A stretch of 64,000 bases of DNA from Desmodus rotundus. Lineage: Eukaryota; Chordata; Mammalia; Chiroptera; Phyllostomidae. The DNA lies in NCBI RefSeq assembly GCF_022682495.2, contig NC_071388.1, forward strand, positions 11,871,171-11,935,170. Direction: 5' to 3'. Both the position numbers and the translations under genes were made by a program. Positions 9,318 through 21,849 of this stretch are shown here, piece after piece; positions within the stretch are counted from its first letter, which is position 1, and every line of letters starts with the position of its first letter. The notes under the pieces are model-generated. The model made no database searches. It was not told the DNA's origin and was given only the letters and a program-made list of their open reading frames with translations.

Positions 9318-9560
9318 TACCCGAAGCTGCGTTTTATTTTATCTTTATAGACACGTGTTGTTTTCGAGCCGCTGATGGAAATGCCAGGGGAAATTTCCGC
9401 TGGAGCTCCGGCCGCTGACTCCTGTTTTCTCCGGCTGGTAGAGATCAAGCACCAGGGGGCAGGCTTGGACCACAAACGTTTGCGGCCCTTGTCTGCCTCG
9501 GACCGTCTCCGGCTCTCCGTAATTAGGTGGTGCTGGGCTTCTCATACACCTCTGGCAGAT
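9318..9560. promoter_or_regulatory. CpG-enriched cluster with a CTCF-like motif
   Basis: Within AT-rich DNA that has almost no CpG, this short stretch carries more than ten (for example ccgaagctgcg, ttcgagccgctg, ctccggccgctg, cctcggaccgtctccgg). At 9449-9462 gcaccagggggcag closely matches the CTCF core (CCACCAGGGGGC type). A TATA-less CpG patch of about 240 bases could be an old CpG island, an enhancer or insulator, or the remains of a GC-rich transposon end. I do not recognise it as a known repeat. Confidence 0.4.
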
Positions 9561-10734
9561 TTGCCCACGTCTGCAGATGGGCTGGGTTGTATAGCATCCC
9601 CACCTCCAAATACGGGATCGGCAATAACACTACACTGATAGTGGTAACTGTTACGTTGATTTTTAGAACTGTAGAATAAATGTGGTCTCTAGTCCTGAGT
9701 TTGTGGTGTGTTCATTTATGTTAATGTGTAGGGAAGAGACGTTGACTGATGGCAATAGGGATTAAGTATTGCTAGATTATTGACAGTTTTTCATTTGGGA
9801 GTGAGTCACGTGATGGACGGCCTAATTATAAAAATGAAGGAAAGAAGATGCAAGCTTTGCCAAGTGATGGAGTGAAGAAGGTTTTGTATGCTTTTTATCA
9901 GGTGTCATAAAATTCGTGCATGCCTTTTGTAGTTGCTGCTTGGTAACTGGTAGAGGAGAACATATGAGGGGGAAAAACTCGGCTTTGCTAGCCAATCTCT
10001 CCAGAGGTACATAGTTGCGGAGTACAACCACAGTGGCCTAGCGTGTTGAAACATTCTATCACCCCATCATGCACTCCTCCGTGCAGAGAAACTAAATAAA
10101 TGGTTTTATCTCCTAATTCACTGTGATTTATAACAAATCAGGAATATTATTCTATTGTGCATTTTTGTCAAATGTGACTTTAATACTTAGTAAACTTGCT
10201 GTTGTACCAGAGTTCTATTAGTTTTAGATATAAAATAATTTATATATTTATAAATTATTTATATATTGCATGACATTTTTTCCTTGAGTTTGACATGAAG
10301 AACCATTTTTAATTTCATGACAATTGAGAGACCATACCAATAGCTCAGCTAATTTCAAACTAACAAAACTACTGTATGAAAGGAAAAAATGGTGTTTGTG
10401 TTCAGTAAATGTTTGAAAAAAAAACATCCATTTTTATCATGTCCACAAATTCAAGAAATTATAATTCATATAAAATTTTACATTTTGTATTTTTGTGAAG
10501 TGGAAAACAAACTTCCTCAGTTCTAGTTTTTTAATTTAATTTTACTCATCATATATCATGGTACAAGTGAAGTTTGGGGCTTTTTTTTACAGATAGTAAC
10601 TGCTCTGTAATGTTAACTATATATAATGATGTTTTGTAAAACTAACAGAATACTTAGAAAATAATAGGTTATTGGCAAAATAACTTGGAATCTTGGATCT
10701 TCTAAAATAGCTATTTTTTCTTTATCTATTTTAT
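9561..10734. other. Unassigned AT-rich DNA
   Basis: I recognise no gene or named repeat. The segment contains ordinary AT-rich sequence with a short palindromic ttataaattattta stretch near 10240. Confidence 0.35.
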
Positions 10735-10862
10735 TATGGAAAATGTAGAATTTAGTGAACACACAATACAACACACAAGTGATGTTATAGAATTGTACAC
10801 TTGAAACCTATATAATTTTATTAACCAATGTCACCCCAATAAATTCAATAAAAATTGGGAAA
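10735..10862 (+). mobile_element. LINE-1-type 3' terminus, copy 1
   Basis: It contains agaattgtacacttgaaacc, tatataattttattaaccaa, tgtcaccccaataaattcaa and then an AATAAA-type signal and an A-rich end. The same sequence occurs at about 16180 and 63740, so it is a dispersed repeat ending in a poly(A) tail. I assign it by memory to a laurasiatherian L1-type 3' end. The repetition inside the window is direct evidence. The family name is not. Confidence 0.6.
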
Positions 10863-11739
10863 AAGAAGTTAGTGACATGCGAAAAAGAATAAAACACCTA
10901 GCTACCTTTATCAGAACATCCAGTGAGAACCACCGTTACCTTTAGATGTACTTCTTAAAGGTACATTTTAAATCAAGATGCTTGTATCTATCCCAATCTA
11001 CCTGCTTCTATTTTTCACTTAATTTATTATTGACAATTTTCCTGGCATTGAATGTTCTTCTATATTGTGATATATAAAATTTTGTAGTATTATAGTGTAT
11101 CAACTAGCATAATTTATATACTCAGTATTTTAAGTTTTGTAGCCTACTGACAACTTGTTGATAAGTTCTTTTAAAATGAAAATATACTCTTTGCTTTCCG
11201 AAATCAATGGACCATAATGCATGTATTTTTTGTAGTCAAAACATTTTTTTATACATTGAAACAACATAGTTTACTTTCAAAGTAAAAGATTAATTTTAGA
11301 TAAGGATGGCATACTAATTTACAACCTCTTGAAGAAAGGTGAATCACAATCGAGAGGCCCGTTTTCACACTCATTTAAGGTATTAATCATGTAATTCTCT
11401 TCCCTATGGCATTACGTCAAATCACATTTAATGACCACTTGCCAAAAGAAATCATTTGAAATGTGGTTTCTCACTATGACTAAGAATATGAAAATTTACC
11501 TTGTCCCATTATTTAAGTCATCCTCATTTAGTGCCAATTAACAACACCTTAATGGAATATTTCCCACATTTCAGGGGAGTTTTCTATGTGATGTCTGGAT
11601 ATGTCACTGCCAATAAAAATTACAGTGCGTAAAGTGACTCCTAAACATACAAAAGTAAAGCTATTGAGGACTACTCTGGTTCTGGAGGCAAGTCGACTTT
11701 CAGGTGTCTGTACTGATATGTATTATGTAAATAATTATT
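10863..11739. other. Unassigned AT-rich DNA
   Basis: I recognise no gene, RNA or repeat with confidence. Confidence 0.35.
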
Positions 11740-11885
11740 ATGCCATCAGTAGTGACAATCAGTGTGAACTTGGGCAAGTTGTTCAAAACCCCGTTAGACA
11801 CCAGACTCTTCTGTAAAGCAGGATTGGCCAGGGCTATCTTTGCAACGTTACCGTGAGTGTTAGAAGTGGTGGTTATAATGTGCTG
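11740..11885 (+). mobile_element. MIR SINE fragment, sense
   Basis: Sequence near 11760 (gtgtgaacttgggcaagttg) corresponds to the conserved MIR core GTGTGACCTTGGGCAAGTTA. It is followed by a degraded 3' part (ttctgtaaagcaggattg in place of TCTGTAAAATGGG). MIR is an ancient tRNA-derived mammalian SINE. Borders are approximate. Confidence 0.6.
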
Positions 11886-12194
11886 TGTGGCTCCCATTGA
11901 TAACACTGAGAGTGGGGAAAGGGCTGTGCTATGGAGCTTCAGCTGCGCCAGAGACTCACGGGAGCAGTGGAGAAGCTGAGATTCACAACTGATGGAGACC
12001 CTCTCCCTCCCCATCAACATCAACAGTAAACATAGGCATCAGTTCCAAGATCACCTAGATTTCAACCCCAGCTTTAGTGAAGGGCATCTGCACCCTGGAG
12101 TGGACCTACACCTGCCTTCGCATACCTTTTTGCCTCTGTTACCAAGTGGGCAGGAAAGAGCCCCAGACCCTCAGACATTGCTGGCGGGATATAA

Positions 12195-12640
12195 AATGAG
12201 GCAGTCACCCCAACATATACTTTGACGTTTCCGCAGAATGATAAACACAGACTTACCACGTGGACCAGCAAATCCACCCCTAAATATATATACAAGAAAA
12301 GTAAAAAAACACACCCCCACAAAAATTTGCACAGCACTGTAGCACCATGATTCACAATAGCACAAAAGTGAAAACAGCCTAAGTCTGTCAGCTGTTGAAT
12401 GTGTCCTGTGCCTAAAAGGGAGTCTTACCTGAAAATAAAAAGGAGTGAATGACTGGTGCATGTTTTGATGTGGAGGGGCCTTACGTGCATTGTGTAAGTG
12501 AGATCACATGCTCTATGGTTCCACTTGTAGAAGATGCACGGAATAGGCGATTCCATAGAGGTAGAAAGTAGGCTAGGGTTTTCTGTGGCTGGAAGTAGGG
12601 AGGTGAGGGGGAAAATGGATTTTTTAATGAGGCATTTTTA
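12195..12640 (+). mobile_element. Old LINE-1 (L1M-type) 3' end
   Basis: It contains the typical order: acacccccacaaaaatttgc, gattcacaatagcacaaaag, gaaaacagcctaagtctgtc, aaaaaggagtgaatgactgg, gttccacttgtagaagatg, gcgattccatagaggtagaa, then the ggctggaagtagggaggtgag clause. This corresponds to the ORF2 end and 3' UTR of old mammalian L1M elements. It is 5' truncated and highly diverged, with no usable ORF. Confidence 0.75.
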
Positions 12641-13934
12641 TTAAAAATATGTTCAGTTCACCGTTATAAGAGAAATAGCTGATTACAGAGTTATTTTTAC
12701 AATGCCCTCCTATTAAAATTATTTTAAAAATTTATTTAAATGCTGAAGAAAACAATAATGAATAAACACGATTGTTATATAAGCCCAGGTATCTAGGCAA
12801 TCCGCATGAAATAAGAATTACTAAAGCAGTTAAAATATTTGTAATATAAGTGGCATAATTTAATGGTTGTAGGTTTATTATGTGGTTGACATAGTTCTCA
12901 GAAATAACTTCATTATTTTATTTTTTGATTGATGTATAAGTTTGTGGCTAATTATTTACTAACTTTATATTTCAATATTACTAACTTTACAGATACTAAT
13001 TAGCAAGGCAATTAAAATCGAACTTTCACTTATAAAAACAGCTTATAGTTCAAAATATAATTTTTTACAAAATATGTTTTAAAATGTCATATATTCAATT
13101 AAAATATGTATCTTCTCTTTATTTTATAAAATAAGCATAAACATAATGGCAAAAGTATAAGTTTTAACTTTTAATTTTAAAGAATGCTTTTATTATTAAA
13201 TCTAATTTATGCTTTTTGCACTACCTCTTACCTCTCATATGTTCTCTGCTGGCAACCCCCCCAACACACACAAATAATGATAATCTTCCTCCCTCGATGT
13301 CTGTGATATCTTCATAATACTGACTGATGTAAAAGAAGTAGAATTCCTAAAGTTGCTTGTGTTTAAAAAAATCAGTTAAAAATGGAAGCACAAACAATTA
13401 AAAAAGTCTCATCTGAAAGAGAATTTTTTTGACTTCCAAGTGTTCATAAATGCTCCTGTTCATTTTCAGTAATACCTGTCAAACCCAGGGCATCCTCCAA
13501 GTGAGGTCACCGTAGAATTAAAAGACACGCATGCACTCCTAGCTTGTGGAGGCTTGTCTGAATGGTTTCATTGGTAGGATGTGTCACTACCAACTCTTGG
13601 TCTGATGTAAAACTGAGTTTTGAAATGACACATAGTTCCTGTATTCTCCACTTAGCCATAAATTTCTGTTGGGCTTCCTCTTCTTTTCTTATCATCTGTA
13701 GAAGAAAAAAGAAACCAAGGGACTTGAGAAGACACCTGAAAAAGCAGAAACTACTGTCTCATTTTATTCAAAACGCTTTCTCCACCTGTTCTAGGCATAT
13801 CCAAGGTCTGTGCAGCTCTCCTAACAAGGAAAACCGGCTGCGGAAGTCTGGACCCAGGGAAGAGCGTAGATAGGCCACTGAACATCCCAGAGCTGCACTG
13901 TAGGCAGGGCCTCGCCCACAAAGACACACGCCAG
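12641..13934. other. Unassigned AT-rich DNA
   Basis: I recognise no gene or named repeat. The region 12700-13200 is extremely AT-rich. A short segment 13470-13500 sits between a pyrimidine tract with AG and gtgagg, but at 31 nt with no frame support it is not called. Confidence 0.35.
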
Positions 13935-14133
13935 CAGTGGGTCCAAACTTTTGGCATCTCTGGGCCACACTGGAAGAAGAAAAATTGTGTTGGGCCACCC
14001 ATTAAACACACAAACACTAATGAAAACTGATGAGCAAAAAAAGATCCGTGCATAATTTTCGTGATATCCGCCACCACAGATGGGCAAAAAAGTCCTTGCA
14101 TATGGCCCATGGGCTGCAGGTTGGACACCCCTG
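13935..14133. mobile_element. hAT-type non-autonomous DNA transposon
   Basis: The left end cagtgggtccaaacttttgg and the right end gcaggttggacacccctg form imperfect terminal inverted repeats (the complement of the right end reads caggggtgtccaacc). The interior (ctgggccacactggaagaag, ttgtgttgggccacccatta, actgatgagcaaaaaaagat, ggcccatgggctgcagg) resembles a widespread mammalian hAT MITE. I could not make out a convincing 8-bp TSD. It encodes no protein. Confidence 0.6.
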
Positions 14134-16039
14134 AGGAACCGGGCTAGGGTGAGTGATACACCTATAGGGTAAAGAAAGTGTTTGACTGCTAGTAGGTGAT
14201 GACAAAATAAAATGTCTTTCCTGCTATATGACCAAGGAAAAAAAATAAAAGAGCTACATTGTTAATTACATTTGTTCAGGGGAGGAATAAGTATGTAAAA
14301 ATTGTATACTTGTGCCTGTTGTTTATTTTTATGATTTGTGACATATGCTTATCTAAAAGGGGGGAGTGGTTTGAAGCCAGACTTCTAAATAGTGAGTCCC
14401 TGATCTCCTGTCATCTAAAGGGCATTAAAGTTGTCACCGTTTTGTAGCTCGCCACCCTGGCTTACCTGTCTGAATCTACCCTACCGGGATCACATCTTTC
14501 TACTGACACTGAAGTAATATACATCTCTAGTTCCTTCACACACTCTTCATACCCTCACATACAAAGTGTGACAGCTTGTGTGAGGCAATAGAACAGGAAG
14601 CTATGAATGTGCCGAATTAATGAGGCAGGAGGAAGGATCTTTGTACAGAAAAGTCAAGAGACAGAGAGATCAGCAAACTCAGGACCACTGGTGCCTAAAA
14701 GAAACACAGCGGAGGCTCTGGCATGAACTCACTAGAACTTCTGGTGACATGGGACATCCAACTTAAGTGTGAGCTCTCTATCAGAAATTGTATTTCTGGA
14801 GAGTTCTGAAAAAAGCATGCCAAGAGATAAAACAGTGAAAAGTTGTTTATTATTACAATTTTTGACATATTCTAATTGATGTGCTTAATAGTTATCATCT
14901 GTGTGTCCAAAATGCAGGTAGAAAGTTTCCCTGCAATACTATGAGGCAGCATGATCTGCAGCTGGTGGGATGAGAATGGGATTCATATAATTGAGACGGT
15001 CCATTCTCCTTTGGGTTGATTTTTAAAATCAATAAGACATTAAAACATTTATTTATTTAACAAAATCAGTTTTGAAGAAACTTTAGAGCAGACAGAAGTA
15101 AGAAAGCATCACCCTTACCCTTTTTTAATTTTTGTATGTGGGACATAATGAAATATAAATTCTATTTATGTCCTTTATGTTAAGTTATTGCTTGGTAACA
15201 AAATCATGCTGATGAGAAAGGTTTGCTTTGATACTTTTTTGATATGATATGAATCACCAGGTGTAGAAACAAATGATTAATTGCCACCTACACACTACCA
15301 CCCAGTTATTTTGAAAATCACAATTTTCCCTCTCATTTGTCAGATTTTCCGCACTAGAAGGAAATTCCATCCATTGACTTGAAGAAGGATAATATTCTAA
15401 AAAAACTCAAGAAAGATGCCAATCGTTTTCAAATAACCCTTTGTTTTTTGAATTTGTTTTCGAAGGGCATTTTCCTGTCAATATGCACATGTGTGCCTCT
15501 TATTCTAGGAATTGGGATTAGAAACAAAAAGCATTTTCAGGAACCTATCATCAGATAGGGACACTGAGCTGTCAGATAAATCTACTAGGAAGAACTTCAT
15601 TGGGGATTTCCATAACAACCTAAAATATGAGGTCATGGTGTGAAAGTGTACTTTGAAAAGTATTTCCTAATCTTTTATTTTTATTAAATGTTATAGTTGC
15701 TGTGTGCTGAACTTATGTACTTTCTAACATTAGATGTGTGCAACAGTTAGGATCCTAATGGGCTTACACCCTAAGGCTGGTGAGGCATAGAAAGGTCAAG
15801 AGACTCTTGAGTTCTTGTGAATCGCAGTTACAGTGCTGGGGCTCACGCTGGGGAAGACTGCACCGCGTGCTTCTTACACCATCCAACACAGTGTTTGGAC
15901 ACACAGGCTGCATATGAGCTGGATGACATCATTCACTGGCTTCTTGTTTCTTCTTCTTAATTTAAAGATAAGTGCACATTCCATGTGTTAAGGTGCTAAA
16001 CTTGAGCATTTCCTCTCTGTGCACATTGCTGAAAAGCAG
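14134..16039. other. Unassigned DNA
   Basis: I see no gene or confidently named repeat. The stretch 15750-15860 (gaggcatagaaaggtcaaga and following) might be a very degraded MIR on the minus strand, but it is not supported well enough to call. Confidence 0.35.
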
Positions 16040-16232
16040 TCAGACTTGGTACGTGATAGCATTGGGAGCAGAAGTGGGCAAAGGGGCAATAAATGGGGAT
16101 GGAAAGAGACTTGTTTGGGTGGTGAGTGCACAATGCAGTGTGCAGATGATGTGTTACTGAATTGTACACGTGAAACCGGTATGGTTTTATTAACCAATGT
16201 CACCCCCCCAAATTCAGTAAAAAACGTTACAG
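16040..16232 (+). mobile_element. LINE-1-type 3' terminus, copy 2
   Basis: From gggcaataaatggggatgga through tgcagatgatgtgttactga, attgtacacgtgaaaccggt and ttttattaaccaatgtcacc this is the same repeat end as at 10735 and 63685. It extends about 90 bases further upstream and ends in a C-rich then A-rich tail. It is diverged from the other two copies. Confidence 0.6.
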
Positions 16233-17494
16233 AAAATTTAGCCATTTTTATAACTTGAACCTTTAATATTTTCTGTAATATTTACCTAATGGGCAGGTAT
16301 GTTTATCATTGTCTTAGAGAATGGGCATTATAGACACAGGTGAAAAAAAGAAGAAAAGCTAAAGCAGCACATAGAAATAATAACAAAATAGTGCCGATCT
16401 ACAAAAACAAATTCTTATACAGAATTACACAAATAGCATGATGGTTTGATGTAAAGCCTGTTAAGGGACAAGACATGTATTTATTCAAATTTAATATTTC
16501 CATTGTCACCAGCAGGAGCAGTAGGATAAAGTGATCAGAGAATAATTTTTCATTAAAGACTTTCTAAAATCTCTGTGCTATGTGGATGTACCCAACTCTA
16601 CAGTTTATACACATATCACGCTGATATTACATCGTGTTCTGCCCCTCTCACTAAATGCCCTCCCAAGTTGGACATGTATCAAGTTATCGTACGTGGAAAC
16701 ATATTTTTAGAATCTACTTCATCAAATTTCCAAATACTGCTTAAAACAATTTGGAGTATTTGACTGTCACAATTTAGAACCTACAGTGTTTGCTTAGACT
16801 CTTTCTGAAAGTGACGGCTTCCTCCCAATCTGTTGAATTCTCTATCGTCATTGAGAATACATGGAAACAGAAAGACATTAATGCCGACAAAACAATAAAA
16901 GTACAGTCTGAAATGTTTTCATCCAGCAGATGACATTTTGTGGATTATTTAGTGAGCATGAGGGTCTAGTCGTCTTTGAAATCAATAAGCAGATGTATGT
17001 AGTGGCATTTGTAAAGGTTTTATTGTTCTTGCTGTAAACTCTGCTCTTTTTATAAAAAATAGCATAACATGCTGCAAATCCTTTAATGCCAGTATGTCAG
17101 AATAGCATGTAATCTGCTCATTGAAGAAATTCCAAGAGGTACTTGGTATATTTAAATTACATTTGCCATCAGTCTGTGATCTTTCACAACGTGGTTTATC
17201 TCATAAGCTATATCATTCAAATAAATGTATTTAACATATTATTTTTAGCTTAAAATGGTAGTTAAGAAGGTTGTTGATTAAAAATTATTTCCAAAATTCA
17301 TTAGTAATAAGTTAAATTTCTTGGTCCCCATTATATTACTCTGAAATAAAACTTTATTGCAATACCATCTGAGTCAATTTTAACAAACCTGACCTTGGAG
17401 GAAAATACATTTTAGTTTTTTACCATAAAATTGTTCAGAAAAATTATTATGGAAATACCTGACTTGAACTAAGTAACAAAAAGAAAATACTTGC
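16233..17494. other. Unassigned AT-rich DNA
   Basis: I see no recognised gene, RNA or repeat on either strand. Confidence 0.35.
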
Positions 17495-17685
17495 AATGCG
17501 TTCACATACCTTAGCCCTTGTGAGAATCCTGCTAATCTAACGTAACAGGTAGACGGGTACTTTTCTTCCTATTTTAACAATAATAAAATTTTTTACACAA
17601 GGACTCACAGCCAGTATGTGACAGAGGTAAATCTATGATATAATTTATGTCTCCTGAATTTGTACCAGCCTTCTTTTAACTACAA
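17495..17685 (-). mobile_element. MIR SINE fragment, minus strand
   Basis: The order cttgtgagaatcctgctaat, ttcctattttaacaataata, acaaggactcacagccagta and tgtgacagaggtaaatctat mirrors the minus-strand MIR consensus (CTCACAACAACCC, TTTTACAGATGAGG, AGGTCACACAGC, GTGGCAGAGC). Old and diverged. Confidence 0.5.
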
Positions 17686-18099
17686 AGAGCTGCAGTTTTC
17701 TGGAGACGTCATCCTGACGTCTAGAGTATGGGGTTCTTTTAGAGGTGAGATCTGTCTACAGGCCGGGATACTTCATAAGTAAAACATACTTTGGGACGTG
17801 CGGTGTATTTCCTTAAGGCAAGTTTGTTATGTAAGGAATTATATTGATAAAAATTCATTTGAAAAAGCATAAAATGTGGTTGGAACTCCCAGGATGGTGA
17901 ATGAAGAAACTATAAAATATAGTTCTCCATAAAACCCATGAAAAAATTAGCCAAAATTGCCAACGTCAACTCTTTCAGAATTCTTAACCAAATGCTTAGA
18001 ACAATCCAGGGAGTATTTTTTCAAGTAAAATGGTTGAAACTTGCTACTCAGGTCAACTATATTCTTATTTATTTATTTTTGCCTGCTTGGTGTGTCAAT

Positions 18100-18355
18100 T
18101 AGTGATATAGAGGTGTCAAAGTTTCCAAATAAAACAGTGGATTTGTCTGTTTTGCCTTTCAGTTCTCTCAGCCTCCTCTCATGGATGTTAACACCCTTTT
18201 GGTAGGTATACACATGTTTAGAATTTTGTGTCTTTTTGATAATTGACCCCTTTAAAATTAGGTCATCTTTTCAATCCCTCATAATCTTCCTTGTTCTGAA
18301 GTATACTTTGCTACTAATAGAGCTACTGTAGCTCTTTCGATTATTGTTAACAAAT
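18100..18355 (-). mobile_element. Old LINE-1 ORF2 fragment, antisense
   Basis: On the + strand, phrases such as tgtctttttgataattgacc, cctttaaaattaggtcatct and tctgaagtatactttgctac are the complement of the endonuclease-to-RT region of L1M ORF2. The segment has no intact frame. It precedes a sense-strand L1 piece, so at least two L1 insertions lie back to back. Confidence 0.5.
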
Positions 18356-18399
18356 TGAAAATTAAGCAATATACCATAACAATAGGCTAAAGAACAAAA

Positions 18400-19400
18400 T
18401 TATATACTCAGATTAAGTGATGCAGAAAGATCATTTGATAAAAGCCAAAACCACTCACTGTAAAAGAAAATCTCCACGAAGTTGGAACAGAAGAGTACTT
18501 TCTCAAACTGAAGAACGAATCTACAAAAAATCCTATGTCAACATTATTCTTAATGGTGGGACCCTGGACTATGGGGAACAAGTCAGGGATGTTCTCTACC
18601 ATCTCTCATATTCAACATCATAGTGGAAGTCACAGACTGCAAATACAAGAAAAAGTATTAATAGTATGGAGACTAAAAGAGAAGAAATGAAACTGCATGT
18701 ATTTTCAGATGACTCACTTATAGTTAGGAAACCATGTAAAATATACCAACCTCCCCCATAAATCCCAAAACAGGCAAACAAAAACTTGAAACAAATAAAT
18801 AGGTATAGCAAGGTAAAGGATACAAGAGCAATACAAAAAATTTTCTTCCAAATATATCAGCAGCAAACAATTGAAAGTTGGAATTAAAAGAGAAAAGCCT
18901 TAGCTTACATTAGCACCGAAATTCTATGGTACTTAGTTGTAAATCTAACAAAATATGTTCAGATTCTTTTGCTATGAACTCCAAAACACTAGTAAAAGCA
19001 ATCAAAGAGGATAAAAATAAATGGAGGTATAGTCTCCCTTCATGGATTGGAAGACTCAAAAGATCCTGGGCTTCCTCACCCCACCCATAGTTTTCTCATT
19101 TCTCTTTGGTGAAGATCTTAGAAACTGAGTCATATACTCCCAACTTGATGTATGGATCAATGTAATCCTAATGAAAATTCTATCAAACTACTTTTGAAGA
19201 TGTCAAAAAAGAGATCCTAATTGTTTTTGTGGAAGAGCAAAGTCATACAATAGCCAACACAATACGGAAGAAAATAACAAAGTTGAACGATTCAAACTAC
19301 AAGATTTTAAGACTTACAAATCTAGAGTAGCTATGACAACATGAAACTGGCAAAAGAGTAGGCAAATATATCAATAGGCCATTATATTAATGGGGTGGGG
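18400..19400 (+). pseudogene. Degraded LINE-1 ORF2 (reverse transcriptase region)
   Basis: Sense-strand landmarks of L1 ORF2 appear in order: aacattattcttaatggtgg, gaacaagtcagggatgttct, ctaccatctctcatattcaa catcatagtggaagtc, gaaactgcatgtattttcag followed by atgactcacttatag (the RT FADD-type region), gaattctatggtacttag, aataaatggaggtatag, and tgaaactggcaaaagagtag near the end. Many frameshifts and stops leave fragments of at most about 70 codons. It is an old 5'-truncated L1 and has no function today. Confidence 0.75.
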
Positions 19401-20466
19401 GAGTGAAGGGCTGGTGGGGTGGGGAGCCTCCAGTTGCCCCAGTCCCGATGGCTAGTCAACAGGTAGTCATATCTTCCTCATTATCTCCCTCAGCAACTCA
19501 TAATTCCAAAAGTCAGTATCAAGCAATGGATAGGCAATGAGTGGGACAAGGAATTATTCAAAAATTCAATGAAGTGAGCTGTTAGAGAATTTGGCCTATT
19601 AGGATAGGTATGTGACGTAGATTCATTCAGAGGATACCTACATGGTATTAAATTAGTAAATGCTAGATAATTCTTTGAAAGTTAATGCCTCATTATAGGA
19701 AAATTATTAAATATATTTTACAATAACATCCATTAAAATTAAACCTTGAAAAATATTTAATAACATTTTAATTCATACAAAATGATCTGTCAAAAAAAGA
19801 TGAGGTATAGAACTGTGGATAGAAGGTAAAACGTATATTTGTAGAAGACTTAGATAAATTTGCTTGCACAGGAGAAATATGGCAGTGTCGTTTTGGGGTT
19901 CTTAAGTATCTTCAAACTGCACTTGTTCTTATATGTATTTTTCTGGGGAAAGAGGTCCTATAGATTTCATTCTAGTCTCAGAGGTTTCCACAATCTAAAA
20001 GAAATGAATGATTAAAAAATTCCTTTCATTATAAGGAAGAGTTAGGAATATTGAGGTTATCCCTAAGTGTCCATAGTATCTTTTTTGTATCCTACTATGA
20101 ACCATTATCAAGGTTAAAAATCCAGAAAATCTTGAATCCAGAAGCCAGGTTTCCTGCTTCTGTGTCTAGTGCCTTCAGTCAATTTTCATTGCTACTCAGC
20201 AGTTTGAAAATGTGTGATTAAGTTATATTGAATAGTTTAGATAAAATTATAGAACTTTTTTCTGTCAATTTCTTCATAGAAATTAAGCCCCAAGAATGTT
20301 ACTAATTTTTACCTGTAGAACTCACACAGTTTTTTTCTTTTTCTTTACTCTATAAATTTTATTTTCAAGGTCACATCATACCTACTATTTGCCGGAAGTG
20401 TACACAGTTTGCTTTTGGCCACAAATACAAATGCTTACTTGACCAAGTGGTCTTCCCATTATATGT
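19401..20466. other. Unassigned DNA
   Basis: I recognise no gene or named repeat. A short G-rich patch (ggggtgggggagtgaagggctggtggggtgg, 19393-19424) directly follows the L1 remnant. Confidence 0.35.
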
Positions 20467-20541
20467 AGGTAGATATATAGTTGATATAGATAATGATATA
20501 GATGACATAGTGATAAAGATAGAGATAGGGATAGAGATATC
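20467..20541. repeat. Imperfect (GATA)n microsatellite
   Basis: About 75 bases of gata units with interruptions: agatatatag, gatatagataatgatataga, gataaagatagagatagg. It is a degenerate simple repeat. Confidence 0.85.
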
Positions 20542-21034
20542 TCAACACTAAATTTTTGTTTATACTCTTAGTTAGGAGATTTGATTTTTTTAATTGATAA
20601 AACAAACTTCATCATAGCACCTATCTGAATGATACTGATTGCAAGTTACTTACTTTTGAGTAGTTGGGATTTCTTATATGCTAAATAGAGTAACCTGGTT
20701 CTTATGTTCTCATGACACAAAACCTCATGTTAAATTTCGAGTTACTGGAAGTTGCTGGAATAAAATAGTATGTCACCTGGAATTGGTTTGGGCATGAAGA
20801 TAACACCTACATAACCTAATTGTTTCTGGGATTTTTGTTTTGTTTTTTTAAATTTTGGGCCATTCGAACAATGGCTACATAGCAAAGACACTTTTGGATT
20901 CATAGTTTCTTACTCATAGCTTGACTGCTTGTGCCAGTCATACCAATATTTGTTGATATTACTTTTCATGTAAAAAAGCAAAGTAAAACACAGGAATTTG
21001 AGAAGTTACCAACTTTTTGCATTCTCTTTCTCAG

Positions 21035-21113
21035 TATTATGATGTAATGTGGAATTTCTCCATGAGTGAAATGCAAGAGAGAGTCATATTTGACAACTGC
21101 TTACTTAGTGAAG
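21035..21113 (+). CDS. Isolated candidate coding exon, gene unknown
   Basis: A strong acceptor (cattctctttctcag, ending 21034) and a good donor (AAG|gtgagg) bracket 79 nt. They are open in one frame only, with 26 codons plus one base (phase 0 to 1). The peptide starts YYDVMWNFSMSEMQERVIFD and ends NCLLSE. The other two frames stop at once. I recognise no domain. It could belong to the same + strand gene as the 1-5 kb exons, but its phase does not join directly to exon D, so at least one unseen exon would be needed. Confidence 0.4.
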
Positions 21114-21849
21114 GTGAGGTTGTTGATAGAAGGAAAGGGAATTCATAAGCCCATGGCAACGGCCAACATGCACTGACTGGTGGCCCAATTAAACAACTGG
21201 AACCGCAGCTCTTACTCACCGAGACGTTCCCCGGCCCACATGTGTCATCAAAGAAAGTGTTACTGCCGTGTGAAGAACGGGAAATGACTGTGCGCCCAGT
21301 GTAGCACGTAATTAGAAAAAGAAAACTATTCTGAATGAATCGAGCTGAAAGTCAACCAACAGTAAGATACAATTGTGTATGTTCCTAAGACAATGAACTC
21401 ATCAGATATTTATTATCTTGTATTTTTTATTTGGTATAGTTTAGTTTTCCTGTGAGTGTTAGTTATTAGTCTCTGGGAATAGGTAAAGCAGAGATAAACT
21501 TTGATTCCATTTCTTTTGGTCATTTCCTATGAAGGAATGAAATAGTGACATAAATACAAACCGAACTTTCCCTAACCCTGCTCCTTCCTCCTCTATGCCT
21601 TGTCATCATTGCACAGTCTCCGTGCCCTCTATCATGGACTATCTGGACAACCTCATGTCCCTGGGACAAGTTAGAGTGCCTCTAAGCAGCTCAAACGTCC
21701 CTATGTACTTCCAGCTGCAATTCCAGAAGAGGCAGACTACATTGTCCTCTTCAGTGGGGCGTGATAGCAGCCAATCAGAACAGAGGCCAGCTACAATTAA
21801 CCATCTGTTAGTGTGTTCCTTCTGGTAATGTTCTATTTGATAGTGGCAT
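21114..21849. other. Unassigned DNA
   Basis: I see no named repeat. The stretch 21560-21800 is GC-balanced with small open frames on both strands and no splice support. Confidence 0.35.

Noticed and set aside
13470..13500. 31-nt exon-like segment before gtgagg
   Set aside because: Too short, and no phase partner.
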